NCBI GenBank assembly: GCA_030685235.1
Contig: MU839105.1
Coordinates: 310,001 to 374,000 of the forward strand
DNA length: 64,000 bases
Direction: 5' to 3'
From: Copromyces sp. CBS 386.78
Taxonomy: Eukaryota > Ascomycota > Sordariomycetes > Sordariales > Sordariaceae
Shown: positions 12,801 through 23,790 of the stretch, piece after piece
Layout of the letters: the number at the start of each line of letters is the position of its first letter
Numbering within the stretch: position 1 is the first letter of the stretch
Notes under the pieces: generated by a model
What the model was told of the DNA's origin: nothing
What the model saw: only the letters and a program-made list of their open reading frames with translations
Databases searched by the model: none
Made by a program: the position numbers and the translations under genes

Positions 12801-15709
12801 TGGAGGGCATATCTGTACAGGGAGCTGGCAGGATCAGCCCGCTTCCTATATATATAAATGTATAAGAGTTAAGGTGAGGGGGCAATATTTCTAGTCGGGG
12901 GCTTATCAACTAGGCCTTTTCTACTATGCTTTTGCTAGGGGGATCTAGCCTAGTTTTTCTCCCTCTTTCACCCTTGTCTCTTTCACCCCTATTACAATAC
13001 CACTATTTAAATATACTACCCCTACCGTTCACACCTATCCCCATAGCCCACAAAAGAATCCCGCTTAACGTAGTTAACGTCGTCTATAAATAAATAAAGG
13101 GATCTAATATAAACAAACCTATAGTATTAACGTTCGCTATACTTAAATGTAACCGACAATTACCTTAACTCTCATTAATTTTGTAAGAGGTATAAATACT
13201 TCTTCGTTCTTCGAATTCTATTAACTCCTAACGTACTAAAGGGTATTACCCTTATAGATTTCGATAAAGAGACTTATTATAATTAGGTTTGTAATAATAG
13301 CTGTTATTTTATCGAAAATAAAGTTAAGGATAGGAAGGAAGTACGTTATTATATCGTAGATTTAGGCAAATATTAGAATTGCTAGGATAATTACTTTTAA
13401 AAGGTTCGTACTTAGTAGAACGGCTTTACTATTTATTATTATTATTATAACGATAGCGAGGATAAGGGTAATAATATTAAAGATAGCGAAGGTAATAATA
13501 TTAAAAGTGGCGAGTCTATTAACGAAAGTAATAAAGTTTAATTACTATTACTTAAATTATTAATTATTAAAGTCGCTAATTTACTTCCCTTTCAACCTAT
13601 TTCTATTATAATAATTTGTATACCCTTAACCTTATATACAAATCCCCTTTATTACTAGACTACGACTAGCTTTTTTTATATAATATTGTTTTCAAATCTT
13701 TTATAATATAGTAGTTATATTTAGCTAAAGTTGCCTGCCTTACTTTTTCCTTCCTCTCCTCCACTTCTTCGTCGTTAAAATTGTAGTATAAACCTTTATT
13801 ATCTTTATTTTCAAAAATAATTTCTAGTTCGCCTATTTCGTTATTAATAATATTAGTTACGTTCTACTAATTATCCTAAATTAAATCGTTATTATTAATC
13901 TCTTTAATATTAATTAAATAATTCTTTAATTTATTTAGAAGGATAGAGATACCGTTATTTTTAAAAAATTTAATAATTATATCTTTTTTATCCGTCTATA
14001 ATTTTTTATAATAATAAGAGATAATATAAATAATTAACACCCTTTTATTAAAAATGGACTAATATTTACCCGGGTTATCCTTATACTATTAATTTTATAA
14101 TTGCTCGGTTTCGTCTCTTATTATAGTTTTAAACGACGAATTAATCGCTATATTTAACGGTTATAATAGATTCGTAAGGCTACTAGGAATTATAACTATA
14201 ATTAATAATTAGGGGGAAATAGATTCGTTAATTTAGTTAATAATATTTCTAACCTTTTAAGAATTGTAAAATAGGCATATATTTATTATTAATAGTACAT
14301 TTCCCCCTAGTTCTCTTACAATTAGCTATAATTCTTCCTCTAATTATGTGTTAAAGAGAATTTCGCTCTAATATACCTCTTCGTTAAATTATATTATTAT
14401 ATTTTTAACGTAGAAGTATTATTCTTTATTACGGATTTTCCCTTCCCTATAAAAGATAATAGTCGGTTTTAGGTGCTAATTACTATTGCTAAAAATATAG
14501 AGAACGAAAAAGTACTATCGCTTATTTTAATTACTTTGCGCGGTCTTGCTAAAGATGGTTCGTAAACCTTTAAAATTATAGGTAGCGCTATCGAAGTATT
14601 CGAAATTGAGGGCTACTTTATCGAAATTAATAATATAAAACGGCGGGAATCGTATACGAGTATTAGGGATAGTCGGTTAGTTATTGCACTTAATAAATCT
14701 AATAGAAATTGCGGTTATAGTTAATTACCCCTCGTTTTAATAAATCCCCGCCTTTTAAATTATTTACTTACCGAAAAAAACTATTAATTTTTATTAATAA
14801 TTCACCGGGAAGTTTCTAAACTTAATAAGTAACCTTTCGCTATTAAATTACGAAACGATAGCGGAAATTATTAAACTATCTATTTAAAAATTTAAATTCA
14901 GTTATTTCTAAATAGATTTCAATAAAGAAAGCAGTCGCCTAGCGACGAAATTAATACCGAATTACTAATATTTTATCTGTACGACGAATAGTTTAAAAAG
15001 CTTCGTATAGTTTTTTCTCTATTAACGGCTACTATACCTTCCCTTTTTTCGTTAGGCTAAATAAAATTATATAGTGCTACTTCTACTAATTCGCGATAAT
15101 TCGAAGAGGGATTTTATAAAAGTAGTAAATTTCTTAATATACTACGTTATAATAGCCGTTATCGTAATAATTATTGCTAATTCGAAGATAAAACCGCTAT
15201 CCTTCAATTTAGATTTGCGTTTACGTAAAGTAAATAAGAATTTATTATATATTTAATTAGTATAATACTTTAATTTCGCTTTCGATAATTGTATAGGTAC
15301 GTTAATTAATTTATAATTTCTTTATAGTCGAATAAGATTACTACTAGCGCTTATACGGGTAATAGCGACGAATTTAATAATTATTATATAATTTAATGTT
15401 ATAATTAGGGTAATTCTTAGCGAGCTCTTAATTAGAAGCTAGCTCTAGTAGCCCCCTATTATAGCGGGGTTATTACTATTTACGAACGATAGGGGGTATT
15501 TCGGCGATAATGACGGTATAACGATGCCTCTAACGATAATTTCGAATTATAGAGTATAAACGAGTATAAATGAATGACGAAATTATTGGGACCTGGACGA
15601 AGCCTCTGTTGCCGAGATTCTATATTGTGTTGTACTCGTAATATGTCGGCTACAAAGGATTATATATGCCTGCTGACTGGGCTGACTTCTGCCATATTTC
15701 TGCCATATG

Positions 15710-15760
15710 CCCTGCACCGAAATAGGGAAGGCGGTTTGCCAGTTTAACGAGTTAATACGG
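15710..15760 (-). repeat. right terminal inverted repeat, 51 bp
   Basis: Exact reverse complement of 12750-12800, followed by the TA target-site copy at 15761-15762. Confidence 0.95.
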
Positions 15761-18164
15761 TATACGGGGTAGGATTTGGTGGAGCAGGGGTCTCTTTTCA
15801 AGGGTCCAGGGGTATTTTTCGCAGTGACTGCTGTAAGTATCACCAGTTCTGTCCCCTGTAGAAGCTCATTATCAACTCATCTTTTTGGACTTGGGGACAA
15901 TGTAGGTCATCGCAGATGCTGTTTTCATGCAGGGACTTTAGCCACTTGGACAGTATGTGGAGGCGGGTACCTACTTGGACGGCCCTGTGCCTTTGGGGTA
16001 TATCGACATGAAGCTGGCCTCTTCATCATCGGAGGGTTTGAACATGAGAACCAGGGAAATCCCATCAAATGGGTAGATGACGTTACCGCGCGGTGAGAGC
16101 TTCACGGGACGCCCAGAAGAGCAAGACAGCTGCCCATTGCACTCGGCTGGTCCCCCATTTCTTTCACGTGGAGTCGAGCAATGCGGGGAGATATCCAAGG
16201 AGGAAGCCAGTTGGTGACCTTCACAGAGCATCACCACCGTTCTTATGCGCGCGTGTTGAAACAGACAGTTCGGAGGAGGGAGTTGAATATCGTTTGCATA
16301 ACACTCTGTATCAAGATGGGGATCCCCAGTTTGGAAACGGCCTAACCTTATCCACGTGAAGACCAGCTATTTTTTATTGCTCAAGTGCTTCTTTTCATTG
16401 CGACCGGCAGCGGTTGTGGGGTTGACCACTCAGCGCCCGAGTTGACCATTTAACATGGGCGCTAGGGACTTGGGGTTCATCCCGTCTTTCTTTCCTCGCA
16501 AGGGACGAACTCCTCACAAACGTCGAGACCGAGCACGATATTTGTCGTTGCAGGCGGACATTAAGACATGTGCTAGGTTCTCGTCAGACGTCGGATCAGA
16601 GTCAGACCGCTCGGGCGTCATCCAAGCAGACGGGCCGCTCATATGAGAAGAAACAAGGCGGGAAACATGATAGAAATGGCTACAAATTGCAGTTGGGCGC
16701 CGCAGAGGACCTGCAGACTGCAGACTGCAGTGGCTTTTGATGCTCGATGGACCATGGCCTGTCGATGGAACATGCAGGCCAAGTGTGGAGATGCTCCCAA
16801 AGGGGTTTAGCCGCCCTGGCGAAAGAGCCACCGAGGCCGCGTTCTTGGGGACATTTTGGAGATGCGCCTTGAGTCTCATCAACTGACAAAGAGACAAGAG
16901 ATCAAGACCTGAGGTCGAGTTGTACAGAGATGTCTTTTTCCTCAAAAGCTGTGCCTGGTTCACTAGCGTTGTTCTGTCTCTTTTTTCCCCCTCTCCGGCT
17001 GGTTCCTGCTTTCCAGCTTTTCCGCGTTTCGCCCTTCTTTTATTTTCTTCTCTATTAACAACCCAGCAACACCTCAAACATCGTCCGTCACCACCGCACC
17101 GTCGTGGTCACCTGTCACTCTCTGCGCAAGGAAGTGGCCTGTGACTATCCGCTTCTCTATATTGTCGGGATCCGTGTACCGCGTTGGCCGCCGGGCCTCA
17201 ACTCTTGGTTGTGCAGCACAGGCGGTTTCTACATTACACTAATTGTTTGCTCTTTTTGTTTTCCATCATCATTTCCATCCTGAACAAGAACAGGCAAGAT
17301 AAGATAGATTGAAGGGCGAAGCGAGACCCTTGGCTGGGGGTTTCTCATTGCGCTCCTCTCGCCCATCCCCACCGCCTCCACCTATCAAGTAACAGCCGGC
17401 ACGGGAACCCTGCGTCTGGCATGCCCCAAGACTTTCCAAGAGGAGCCGGTCGATTCCCATTGCAATCTCCTTTTCGGATCGCTCGCAGTGTACTTTCTTT
17501 GGAGACTGGAGACCACGGGAGGAAATAGCTCGCCGCCCACCTGCCCGCCTGCCCGCCGGAAGAACGCTGCCACTGCCACTGGAAAGCCAAAGTCGACAGC
17601 ACAATCCCTTCGCTCCGGTCCTCCCTTTTTCCTCTCCTTCTGCTCGACTGCTTGTCACTGGACATCCACACCAAGGATCAATATTCGCACTCTCTTTGTG
17701 CTTGATCGCGTCCACGGCCTTACAACAACTACAGTACACCCTCCTTACTACACTTTACCATTACTCGCGACACCGATCGATCCTGGCCGGTCGACGAAAA
17801 AAAGAAGCATCTCAAGATAATTCTTACTCCTATTTTCGCTCCCTCTCTCCAGCCATCACCCCCCTCGGCTCTTCTGCGCCAGACACACAGCTCAGCCTCG
17901 AGCCCAGCGAGTCTCGCACTCCCATCGTCCGTCACCTTGCAGTTTGCAGTCCACTTTGTTGGTCAGCCGACCCGAGACCAAGTCCTCCGCTTTTCGCAAC
18001 CACCCCTCAAAGGAGAAGCCAACCGCCCGCCCGTGTCACACCACCGGGACCGATTCGGAAGCCCAGGGACGTCGGAAACAGGGAGAAAGATCGACATTTC
18101 AGGTTGTTTGTGTCGCTACAAGTAGGCCACGGCCACTTTGGGAACAGAACAGGAAGCGCGATCG

Positions 18165-18185
18165 AGCAGCAGCAGCAGCAGCAGC
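18165..18185 (+). repeat. (AGC)7 microsatellite in the Pal1 leader
   Basis: Seven AGC units about 660 bp before the start codon. Confidence 0.9.
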
Positions 18186-18665
18186 AACCGATCTGGAAAG
18201 CAGTGCTTGCATATTTGTAGTGAATCCTCCTTCACGGCACTTCACTTCAAAGACCCCGCGCATTCGCAATAGGGTTCGACTTCTTCAACGTCGAGCGCCA
18301 ATTAACAAAAACACACACACACACGCCGGCTGTGGCAGCGTTGCGTCGCGTGGCGAAACACAGCCCTTCAAGACTCAATCGTCCAGTCGGAACCCGCGGC
18401 CGTTGGCTAATTCAAGGTTCCAAGGGACATTTGAGATCGACTTGTTGTTGGCTGTTACCTGCTGGTTTATATTTGGCCAGGGACAAACCGTCATCAACCA
18501 CCACCTCCCGGCAATTCCTCCATTCTGCAAAAGCCAAGTGCGCAACCCGAGCTTCTTATCTGGTATGACGCGAGCCCACGGCACGGCAACCCAGAACCGC
18601 AAGACACTTTAAAGACCCGTATCACAGACCGCGCGTCCGCATCCCGCAGCACGCATCCGGAGCAG

Positions 18666-18695
18666 ATACGGCACCATACGGCACCATACGGCACC
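18666..18695 (+). repeat. three tandem copies of a 10-mer in the Pal1 leader
   Basis: ATACGGCACC repeated three times without mismatch, about 150 bp before the start codon. Confidence 0.9.
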
Positions 18696-18846
18696 TGCTC
18701 ACATAGCTCAGTCATACAACCAGCGTTGGTGGCCAACAGACCGGGCAACCAACAACCACCCGCCTCAACACCGGACGAACGAACCGTGCACGCCACTGCA
18801 TTCCAGCAAAATCCCTCCCCCTAAAACACCAAATAGTTAGCCCATC

Positions 18847-21002
18847 ATGGCGTTTTTCCAGTCGGAGCAGAATGGTGAGTGCCTGAACGGTTCCCTTTTA
18901 TATCTTTCACAAAGCAACCCGACCCCCGGACGATCTGCTCCCCTTTCTACCCCCTTCCCAAACACAAGGCCCCCCGTTTGCATGGCTTTGTTTAGCGGCC
19001 CCCCCCTCAATTGCAGCAGAATAGAAACGGCCGATCCACCCATTGCCAGGTTCTGAAGGTTGCCGCTTTTCCCACTTCCCAGTTTTTTGTCCATCTTTGT
19101 TCCATTGGGGAGGTCCTGCCTGGTCTCTTGGCCGCCCAGGGCGCGCTACCTTATCTATCAGTGCGCTCCGCCGTCGAGTCCGCTGTGTCATGTAGAGGAG
19201 ATTGCTGTTTCATATCCCTATCACAGGCGTCACTCGCATGCATGGTGCCGCTGCTCCTAAATCCACTTTTTTATCCTTTCCTTGATAGACGGCTCGCTGA
19301 CGCTTTGGGGTTTTCCCCTGACCTGGGATTTAGATCAGCAGTCTGCTGGCTTGTCGCTCAATTCAAACAATCCTTTCCGCAACCGTGACCGTGCCTCTCC
19401 CACCACTTCAGGACCTCTCATCTCCCCGTTCGACGATCCCCCTCCGAGGCCTACCTCGCGGAACCCTTTTCTCGACATCGGAGTTGCCAGCAACGCTCGT
19501 CCGATTTCACAAACCAACCGATCAGTTTCCGATAACATGTCTGGCTTTGGAAGGAAGCCGTCCGCCACGGCCGAGGACATATTTGTAGGTTGCCCCCGAT
19601 CCTCCCACTTGCGGCTGTAACAAGTCACAAGCCCTCATTTGCTGGGTGTCATGGAGCCCAAAATTGATGTCGTACCGGTTGACTGACATTTATTTCGTAG
19701 GGTTCCCTCACGCTCGATGACAGGCCATCTGGCTCAAAGCCCCCCCCTCCGCCGGCAGCCCGCCGACCTGTGCCTCCTCCAGCAGGACGTGAGAACGCTA
19801 AGCCCAGAGGACCTCCCCCCGCTCATCGCCCATCTCGCTCTCAGGAGGAAGACCTTCGCTCCAGGAAGCCCCGCGGAACTGGAAACAGCGGCACACTCAT
19901 CGACATCGACTCTCCTCCGCAGCAGCGAAGAACGGAAAGGCGTCCGCGCAGAAACTCGGATACGTCTGTGCTTGACTTGACCGAGGATGAGAAGGAGAAG
20001 AGGGCCCGTGATGCCAGGCGGCGTGAGCGCGAGCGCGAGCGTCGTCACCGCGAAAACAAGGAGAAGAAGCCTACCAACCGCAAGCTCGACATTATTGACC
20101 AGCTTGATGCCACAAGCATCTATGGAACCGGAAGTGAGTTATCCCAAACCTCATTTTTTGATTTTCAGCGCTAACAGACATCATCAACAGTGTTCCATCA
20201 CGATGGACCATTCGATGCTCTCAACCCCCACCGGAACAAGAACGGAAGTAGGCGCGCTCCTATGGAAGCCTTCCCTGAAGGCTCGCTGAACAACAGTCTT
20301 GGTGGCGCTGGACCTTTGAACCCCCGACCGGATCATGCCACGTTCATGGGTCAACACGACCAGGAGGCCTATATAGAGTGGCAAGTCAAGGACAAGAATC
20401 TTCCATCCAAGAGTGAGCTGCCCGTTTTCGACCCCACCTCCCGCGGCAGCGCCGTGCACGGTGACGAGTCTCTGGGACTTGGCAGTTCGACTTTCTTGGA
20501 AGGCACACCGGCTGCGCGTACCGCGATTCAGCAACGCCAAGACGAACTCGCTCAGGAGTTGACTACCAACGGTCTGGCACGCAAGAAGTCCCTTGCCCAC
20601 CGGATTCGCAACATCAACAAGGGCACCTCCCGTGAGCGGGAGTTCCAGTCTCTGGGCAGACTCAACAGCACGGATTACAACTACGCGAGGTCTCCCCCAG
20701 GCGACGGTGGTAGAAGTTCTAACAGCATGAACACCCCCAACTCTGAGCGCAACCCCTTCTTTTCAGAATACGGCCAGGGCAAGGGAGGAGAGGAGGGCTT
20801 TAGCGTGCGGGTGACCGACAACAGCAGTCCTAGAGGGAACCTGGAGCGTCGGGCTACCACAGATGCGGCCATGGCCCTCGAGGAAGGACAGCTAAAGCCA
20901 ACCGGTATTCTGGGCCGCATGAAGAGCTTGAAGGGCGGACGGAGGACCCGCCCGGCCCCTCCTGGCGCTGACGCCGGTCCTGTACCCTCGCAATACGCGT
21001 AG
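18847..21002 (+). CDS. pal1: Pal1-family cell-morphology protein
   Basis: Pal1 proteins act at the cell cortex and growth sites in fission yeast and at endocytic sites in other fungi (established for the family). Four exons: 18847-18874, about 19289-19584, 19701-20133, 20191-21002. The introns have GTGAGT, GTAGGT and GTGAGT donors; the last is 57 nt with a CTAAC branch site. The first acceptor is ambiguous: AG at 19288 or at 19333 both keep frame, giving 522 or 507 aa. The Pal1 domain spans the Pro-rich stretch after the 19701 junction, a highly basic Arg/Glu run, LDIIDQLDATSIYG, FHHDGPFDALNPHRN and the block ending EAYIEW. Splicing at 20133/20191 lies inside this conserved block and rebuilds it exactly, which supports the model. 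The C-terminus is Ser/Gly/Arg-rich and probably disordered. Confidence 0.88.
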
Positions 21003-21981
21003 AAACGGGCATTGTCGTGGGGTGAACGGCGTGATGGTGAAACGAGCTAGCATCAGCACCTGAAGCCGAAGTTTGCTGAGTTGTTTTATGCCAAGATCTG
21101 ACGCGAGGAATTGCGAAGTACGACGTATGGCTCCCATACACGGCCGCCGGGATCGTTCGAGCAGGACCTCCGTTCTGGGCGCAAGGGTTGTTTCTCGGTA
21201 GTCAGATGGGGAGGAAACGATTGCGGCAGTGCAGGAAGACTCCTGTACGAAAAAAAAAATGCTAATCTTTTGCTTTTGGTGCGCAAATGATGGGAGGGGA
21301 GTAACAGGCGTGTGTGCTCGTTGGGACCGCCGCTCCTATGGTGCTCTTACTATCTTCTTTATCTCTCTCTTGTCTGTTTAGTTTTTTGTTAAACGTCAAT
21401 GGGAGTCTGACGATTCCTCTTCTCCGGGCGGTTGTTTCTTCGCGATCGTCTTTTTTGCATTGTTTCCTCCTGCAGCTGCTTTACGAGAATCAACGCACAC
21501 AGTACCATACCAAGTTTTACCTAGCACATAATCAAGGACATCACCTTTGGAATTGTACGGTTATCCTATTGAGTCGTCCTTCAACGAACATGGAATAGTG
21601 TTGTATGTATGTATTATTAGACAATTGAGAATACGAATGATGGATTGTGGTATATATGTTGAAGCCGGCTTTGCAATTGCTGTCGCAGATGACGATACTT
21701 TGCCCATCTGTCATGGTAATGTGTTGCTACAGCGTTGAAGTTTTTCTTGTCCAAGGTTCTTGAAGCAGCGTCACTCGCGTAGGTATCGTCTCCAACTCGC
21801 CCAATTCTTTCAACGTGACAACAATTTTCAACAAACGACTACGTCAACCCAACATCCAACCACATCGAAAAATGTTCTCATAACAACGACCCCGTTAAAT
21901 CTTTTCACAAAAACCCTCACTAAATCACCCACAAATCACCCATCATCAGCCACGACGTTACCACCCACTTTCTTCGCCCAA
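21003..21981. other. Pal1 3' region and upstream region of the next gene
   Basis: Nearly 1 kb without a supported gene. The first part should be the Pal1 3' UTR; the last 200 bases before 21982 are rich in CA and CAA runs without T-rich stops, resembling a leader. The frame of the next gene stays open upstream to about 21760, but contains no ATG. Confidence 0.45.
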
Positions 21982-23493
21982 ATGGAAGCCATGACCTCCA
22001 TCCCCAACCCAAACAGCAAAACATGCCACCCATCGCACTTTCCCATGTTCCAACCAGTCCCCGCCTCCGCTCTCCTCTCCCAAGATGCCCGAATATCAAG
22101 GCTTCGCGGTCATAATCACAATGGTTTATTCTCCACTGGGTGTCGCGAGCTCGACTCCCACGTCCTTCTCGGCGGAGGCGCCGGAGCAGCAGCAGCAGAA
22201 GCAGCAGCAGAAGGAGGTGCAGGAGGATTTGAAGGGGGGTTTGAGCCCGGTTGTGTGGTCGGCATAAGCAGCGAAGAAGAAGAGTCGATCGGGTTGGGGA
22301 TTGGGTTGCAGGTTGTTGCGCGCATGTTGTTACTGGCTTCTGCTCCTTCGGCGGCGGGAAAAGCAAAGCCTGAGGCGAAGGCGAAGGCAATGATCATCAC
22401 GACACTTTCCACGACGAGTTTGTTGCCGAGGTTGAGACTGGCGCTTGTTAGTGAGGCTAGGGTGCTGCTTCAAGGGAATGGCAACGCACAGCAGGTGGAG
22501 AGGGCAAAGATCAAGAGTTGTTTGGAACGGGTGTTGGTGGCGAGGGTTTTTGATGCGGAGGGGTTGAGGGAGGTTTTGAGGGAGTTGGAGGAGGAGGATA
22601 CCTCGTCTAATAAGCAGAAGACTGCTACCGACATGTTAGGCTCAAGTTCAGCGGATAAGAGTGCCGGGACTGAGGGAGGGAGAGGAGGAGGAGCAGGACA
22701 AGAACAGAAAGCGGACAGCAACGCATCACCGCTACCATCCCTAATCCTAATAACCAACACCTCCTACCTCCTCAACACCCTCTTCGCCCGCAACAAGACC
22801 GGCAGCGACAGGTTTGCAGCACACAACTCGGCGGTTCAGTTATCTGATCAAATCCGCGGGCTTAGTAGGAGGGGACCGTTGGTGATGCTTCTCAACTCTA
22901 CGATTTCACCGGTTTCTTCGAATTCTACGTCATCGATGTTTGATGATGACAACAACAACAGAGGGTCAAAACAGCCTGATCTCAGCATCATGCGGTCGAT
23001 ATTCAATCCTCCGCCTCCGGCACCTATGGAAGGGGCTGTGGGGGTTATGGCTGGTTTGGTCGGACAACAACAACCTGCTGGTGTTGCTCCTGCAAGTTAC
23101 AGAGGTGGAGGAGGACACGGAGGATACGGAAACCATTTCCAACAACAACACCAAACACAACCCCAGACGGCAACGGCAGCAGCTGCGGCAGCCTCAAGAA
23201 GAAACAAACCCTCGTACGGAATGGTCTTTTCCCAGATGCTCGATTTACATTTATTGTGCACCAGGGTGCCTAGGGGAAGGAGTCGACAGGGAGGAGGGTA
23301 TGGACGGTATGTATGGGCAGTGGAAGTTTTGTTGGATGAGCTTGGGGTTTATGAAGGGTTAGAGGGTGTTTTGGGCGAAACGGGTGAAGGAGAAGGAAAG
23401 AGGAAGGGGCTGACGAGAAGGAGTAGGGAGCAGAGATGGGGAGCTGTGGAGATTGAGCAGGGGAGTGGGAGGGTTGTTGATGCTTTTAGATAG
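21982..23493 (+). CDS. Rad51/RecA-like protein lacking a standard P-loop, function unknown
   Basis: Single-exon frame of 503 aa from the first ATG (21982). Residues 49-58, LFSTGCRELD, followed by LLGGG and FEPGCVVGISSEEEE, resemble the start of the RecA/Rad51-paralog core (STGC..LD..LGGG...G.+.EI.G). Where the Walker A GxxxxGK(T/S) should be, the sequence is GISSEEEESIGLGIGLQ, with no Lys, so ATP binding is doubtful. A later SLILITNTSYLLNTLF fits a Walker B-like beta strand. Low-complexity Ala/Glu/Gly and Gln-rich insertions interrupt the fold, including AAAAEAAAEGG near residue 70 and a Gln/Ala run near 410. It may be a diverged recombination-mediator paralog, or a RecA-fold protein of other use. 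It converges on the NT-C2 gene, 297 bp away. Confidence 0.6.
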   Translation: MEAMTSIPNPNSKTCHPSHFPMFQPVPASALLSQDARISRLRGHNHNGLFSTGCRELDSHVLLGGGAGAAAAEAAAEGGAGGFEGGFEPGCVVGISSEEEESIGLGIGLQVVARMLLLASAPSAAGKAKPEAKAKAMIITTLSTTSLLPRLRLALVSEARVLLQGNGNAQQVERAKIKSCLERVLVARVFDAEGLREVLRELEEEDTSSNKQKTATDMLGSSSADKSAGTEGGRGGGAGQEQKADSNASPLPSLILITNTSYLLNTLFARNKTGSDRFAAHNSAVQLSDQIRGLSRRGPLVMLLNSTISPVSSNSTSSMFDDDNNNRGSKQPDLSIMRSIFNPPPPAPMEGAVGVMAGLVGQQQPAGVAPASYRGGGGHGGYGNHFQQQHQTQPQTATAAAAAASRRNKPSYGMVFSQMLDLHLLCTRVPRGRSRQGGGYGRYVWAVEVLLDELGVYEGLEGVLGETGEGEGKRKGLTRRSREQRWGAVEIEQGSGRVVDAFR

Positions 23494-23790
23494 GTAGGAG
23501 GTTATGAAGGGAATTGAGAGAGAATTGGGAGAGAGAGTGGTGGTGGTCGAAGAAGTGTGGCGACGGATACTCGGATTTTGATGTACCAAGACAAGACATG
23601 TGAAAACCAATGAAGAAGCCAAAACCATCTATTATTACAACTCCACGCTACAAAGGAAAGTACGAAGAGAAGGAAGATACAAAATAAAACAACTATTTAA
23701 ACCTGTGAGCCCATCCATCTCCTTTTCCCCTCTCTTTCTCCTTCCCTTCCCTTCCCTTGCCTTGCCTTGCCTTCTTTTGACAAAAGCAAC

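Larger units (their letters stand above)
12750..15760. mobile_element. 3.0-kb RIP-mutated DNA transposon with 51-bp terminal inverted repeats
   Basis: The two ends are perfect 51-bp inverted copies (12750-12800 and 15710-15760), starting CCGTATTAACTCG and ending CGAGTTAATACGG. A TA dinucleotide flanks each side (12748-12749, 15761-15762), as expected for Tc1/mariner/Fot1-pogo type elements. Partial similarity continues inward for tens of bases (GGGCATAT, then CAGCCC). The interior from about 12890 to 15580 is very AT-rich with no open frame, consistent with RIP of a transposase gene; I could not read a DDE motif. The length is larger than the roughly 1.8-2 kb usual for Fot1-like elements, so extra sequence or another superfamily is possible. 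Confidence 0.85.
15763..18846 (+). promoter_or_regulatory. upstream region and long pyrimidine-rich leader of the Pal1 gene
   Basis: No gene is supported. From about 16930 the + strand becomes rich in C/T runs (for example around 16980-17060 and 17620-17900), typical of fungal leaders. The final kilobase holds (AGC)7 at 18165-18185 and three tandem copies of the 10-mer ATACGGCACC at 18666-18695. Frames here are low-complexity and mutually overlapping. The leader may be over 1 kb and carry upstream ATGs, so translational control of the Pal1 mRNA is possible (inference). Confidence 0.45.

Noticed and set aside
16514..17077. 187-codon minus-strand frame
   Set aside because: Biased Arg/Lys/Ser composition and no domain; it lies in the probable Pal1 upstream region.
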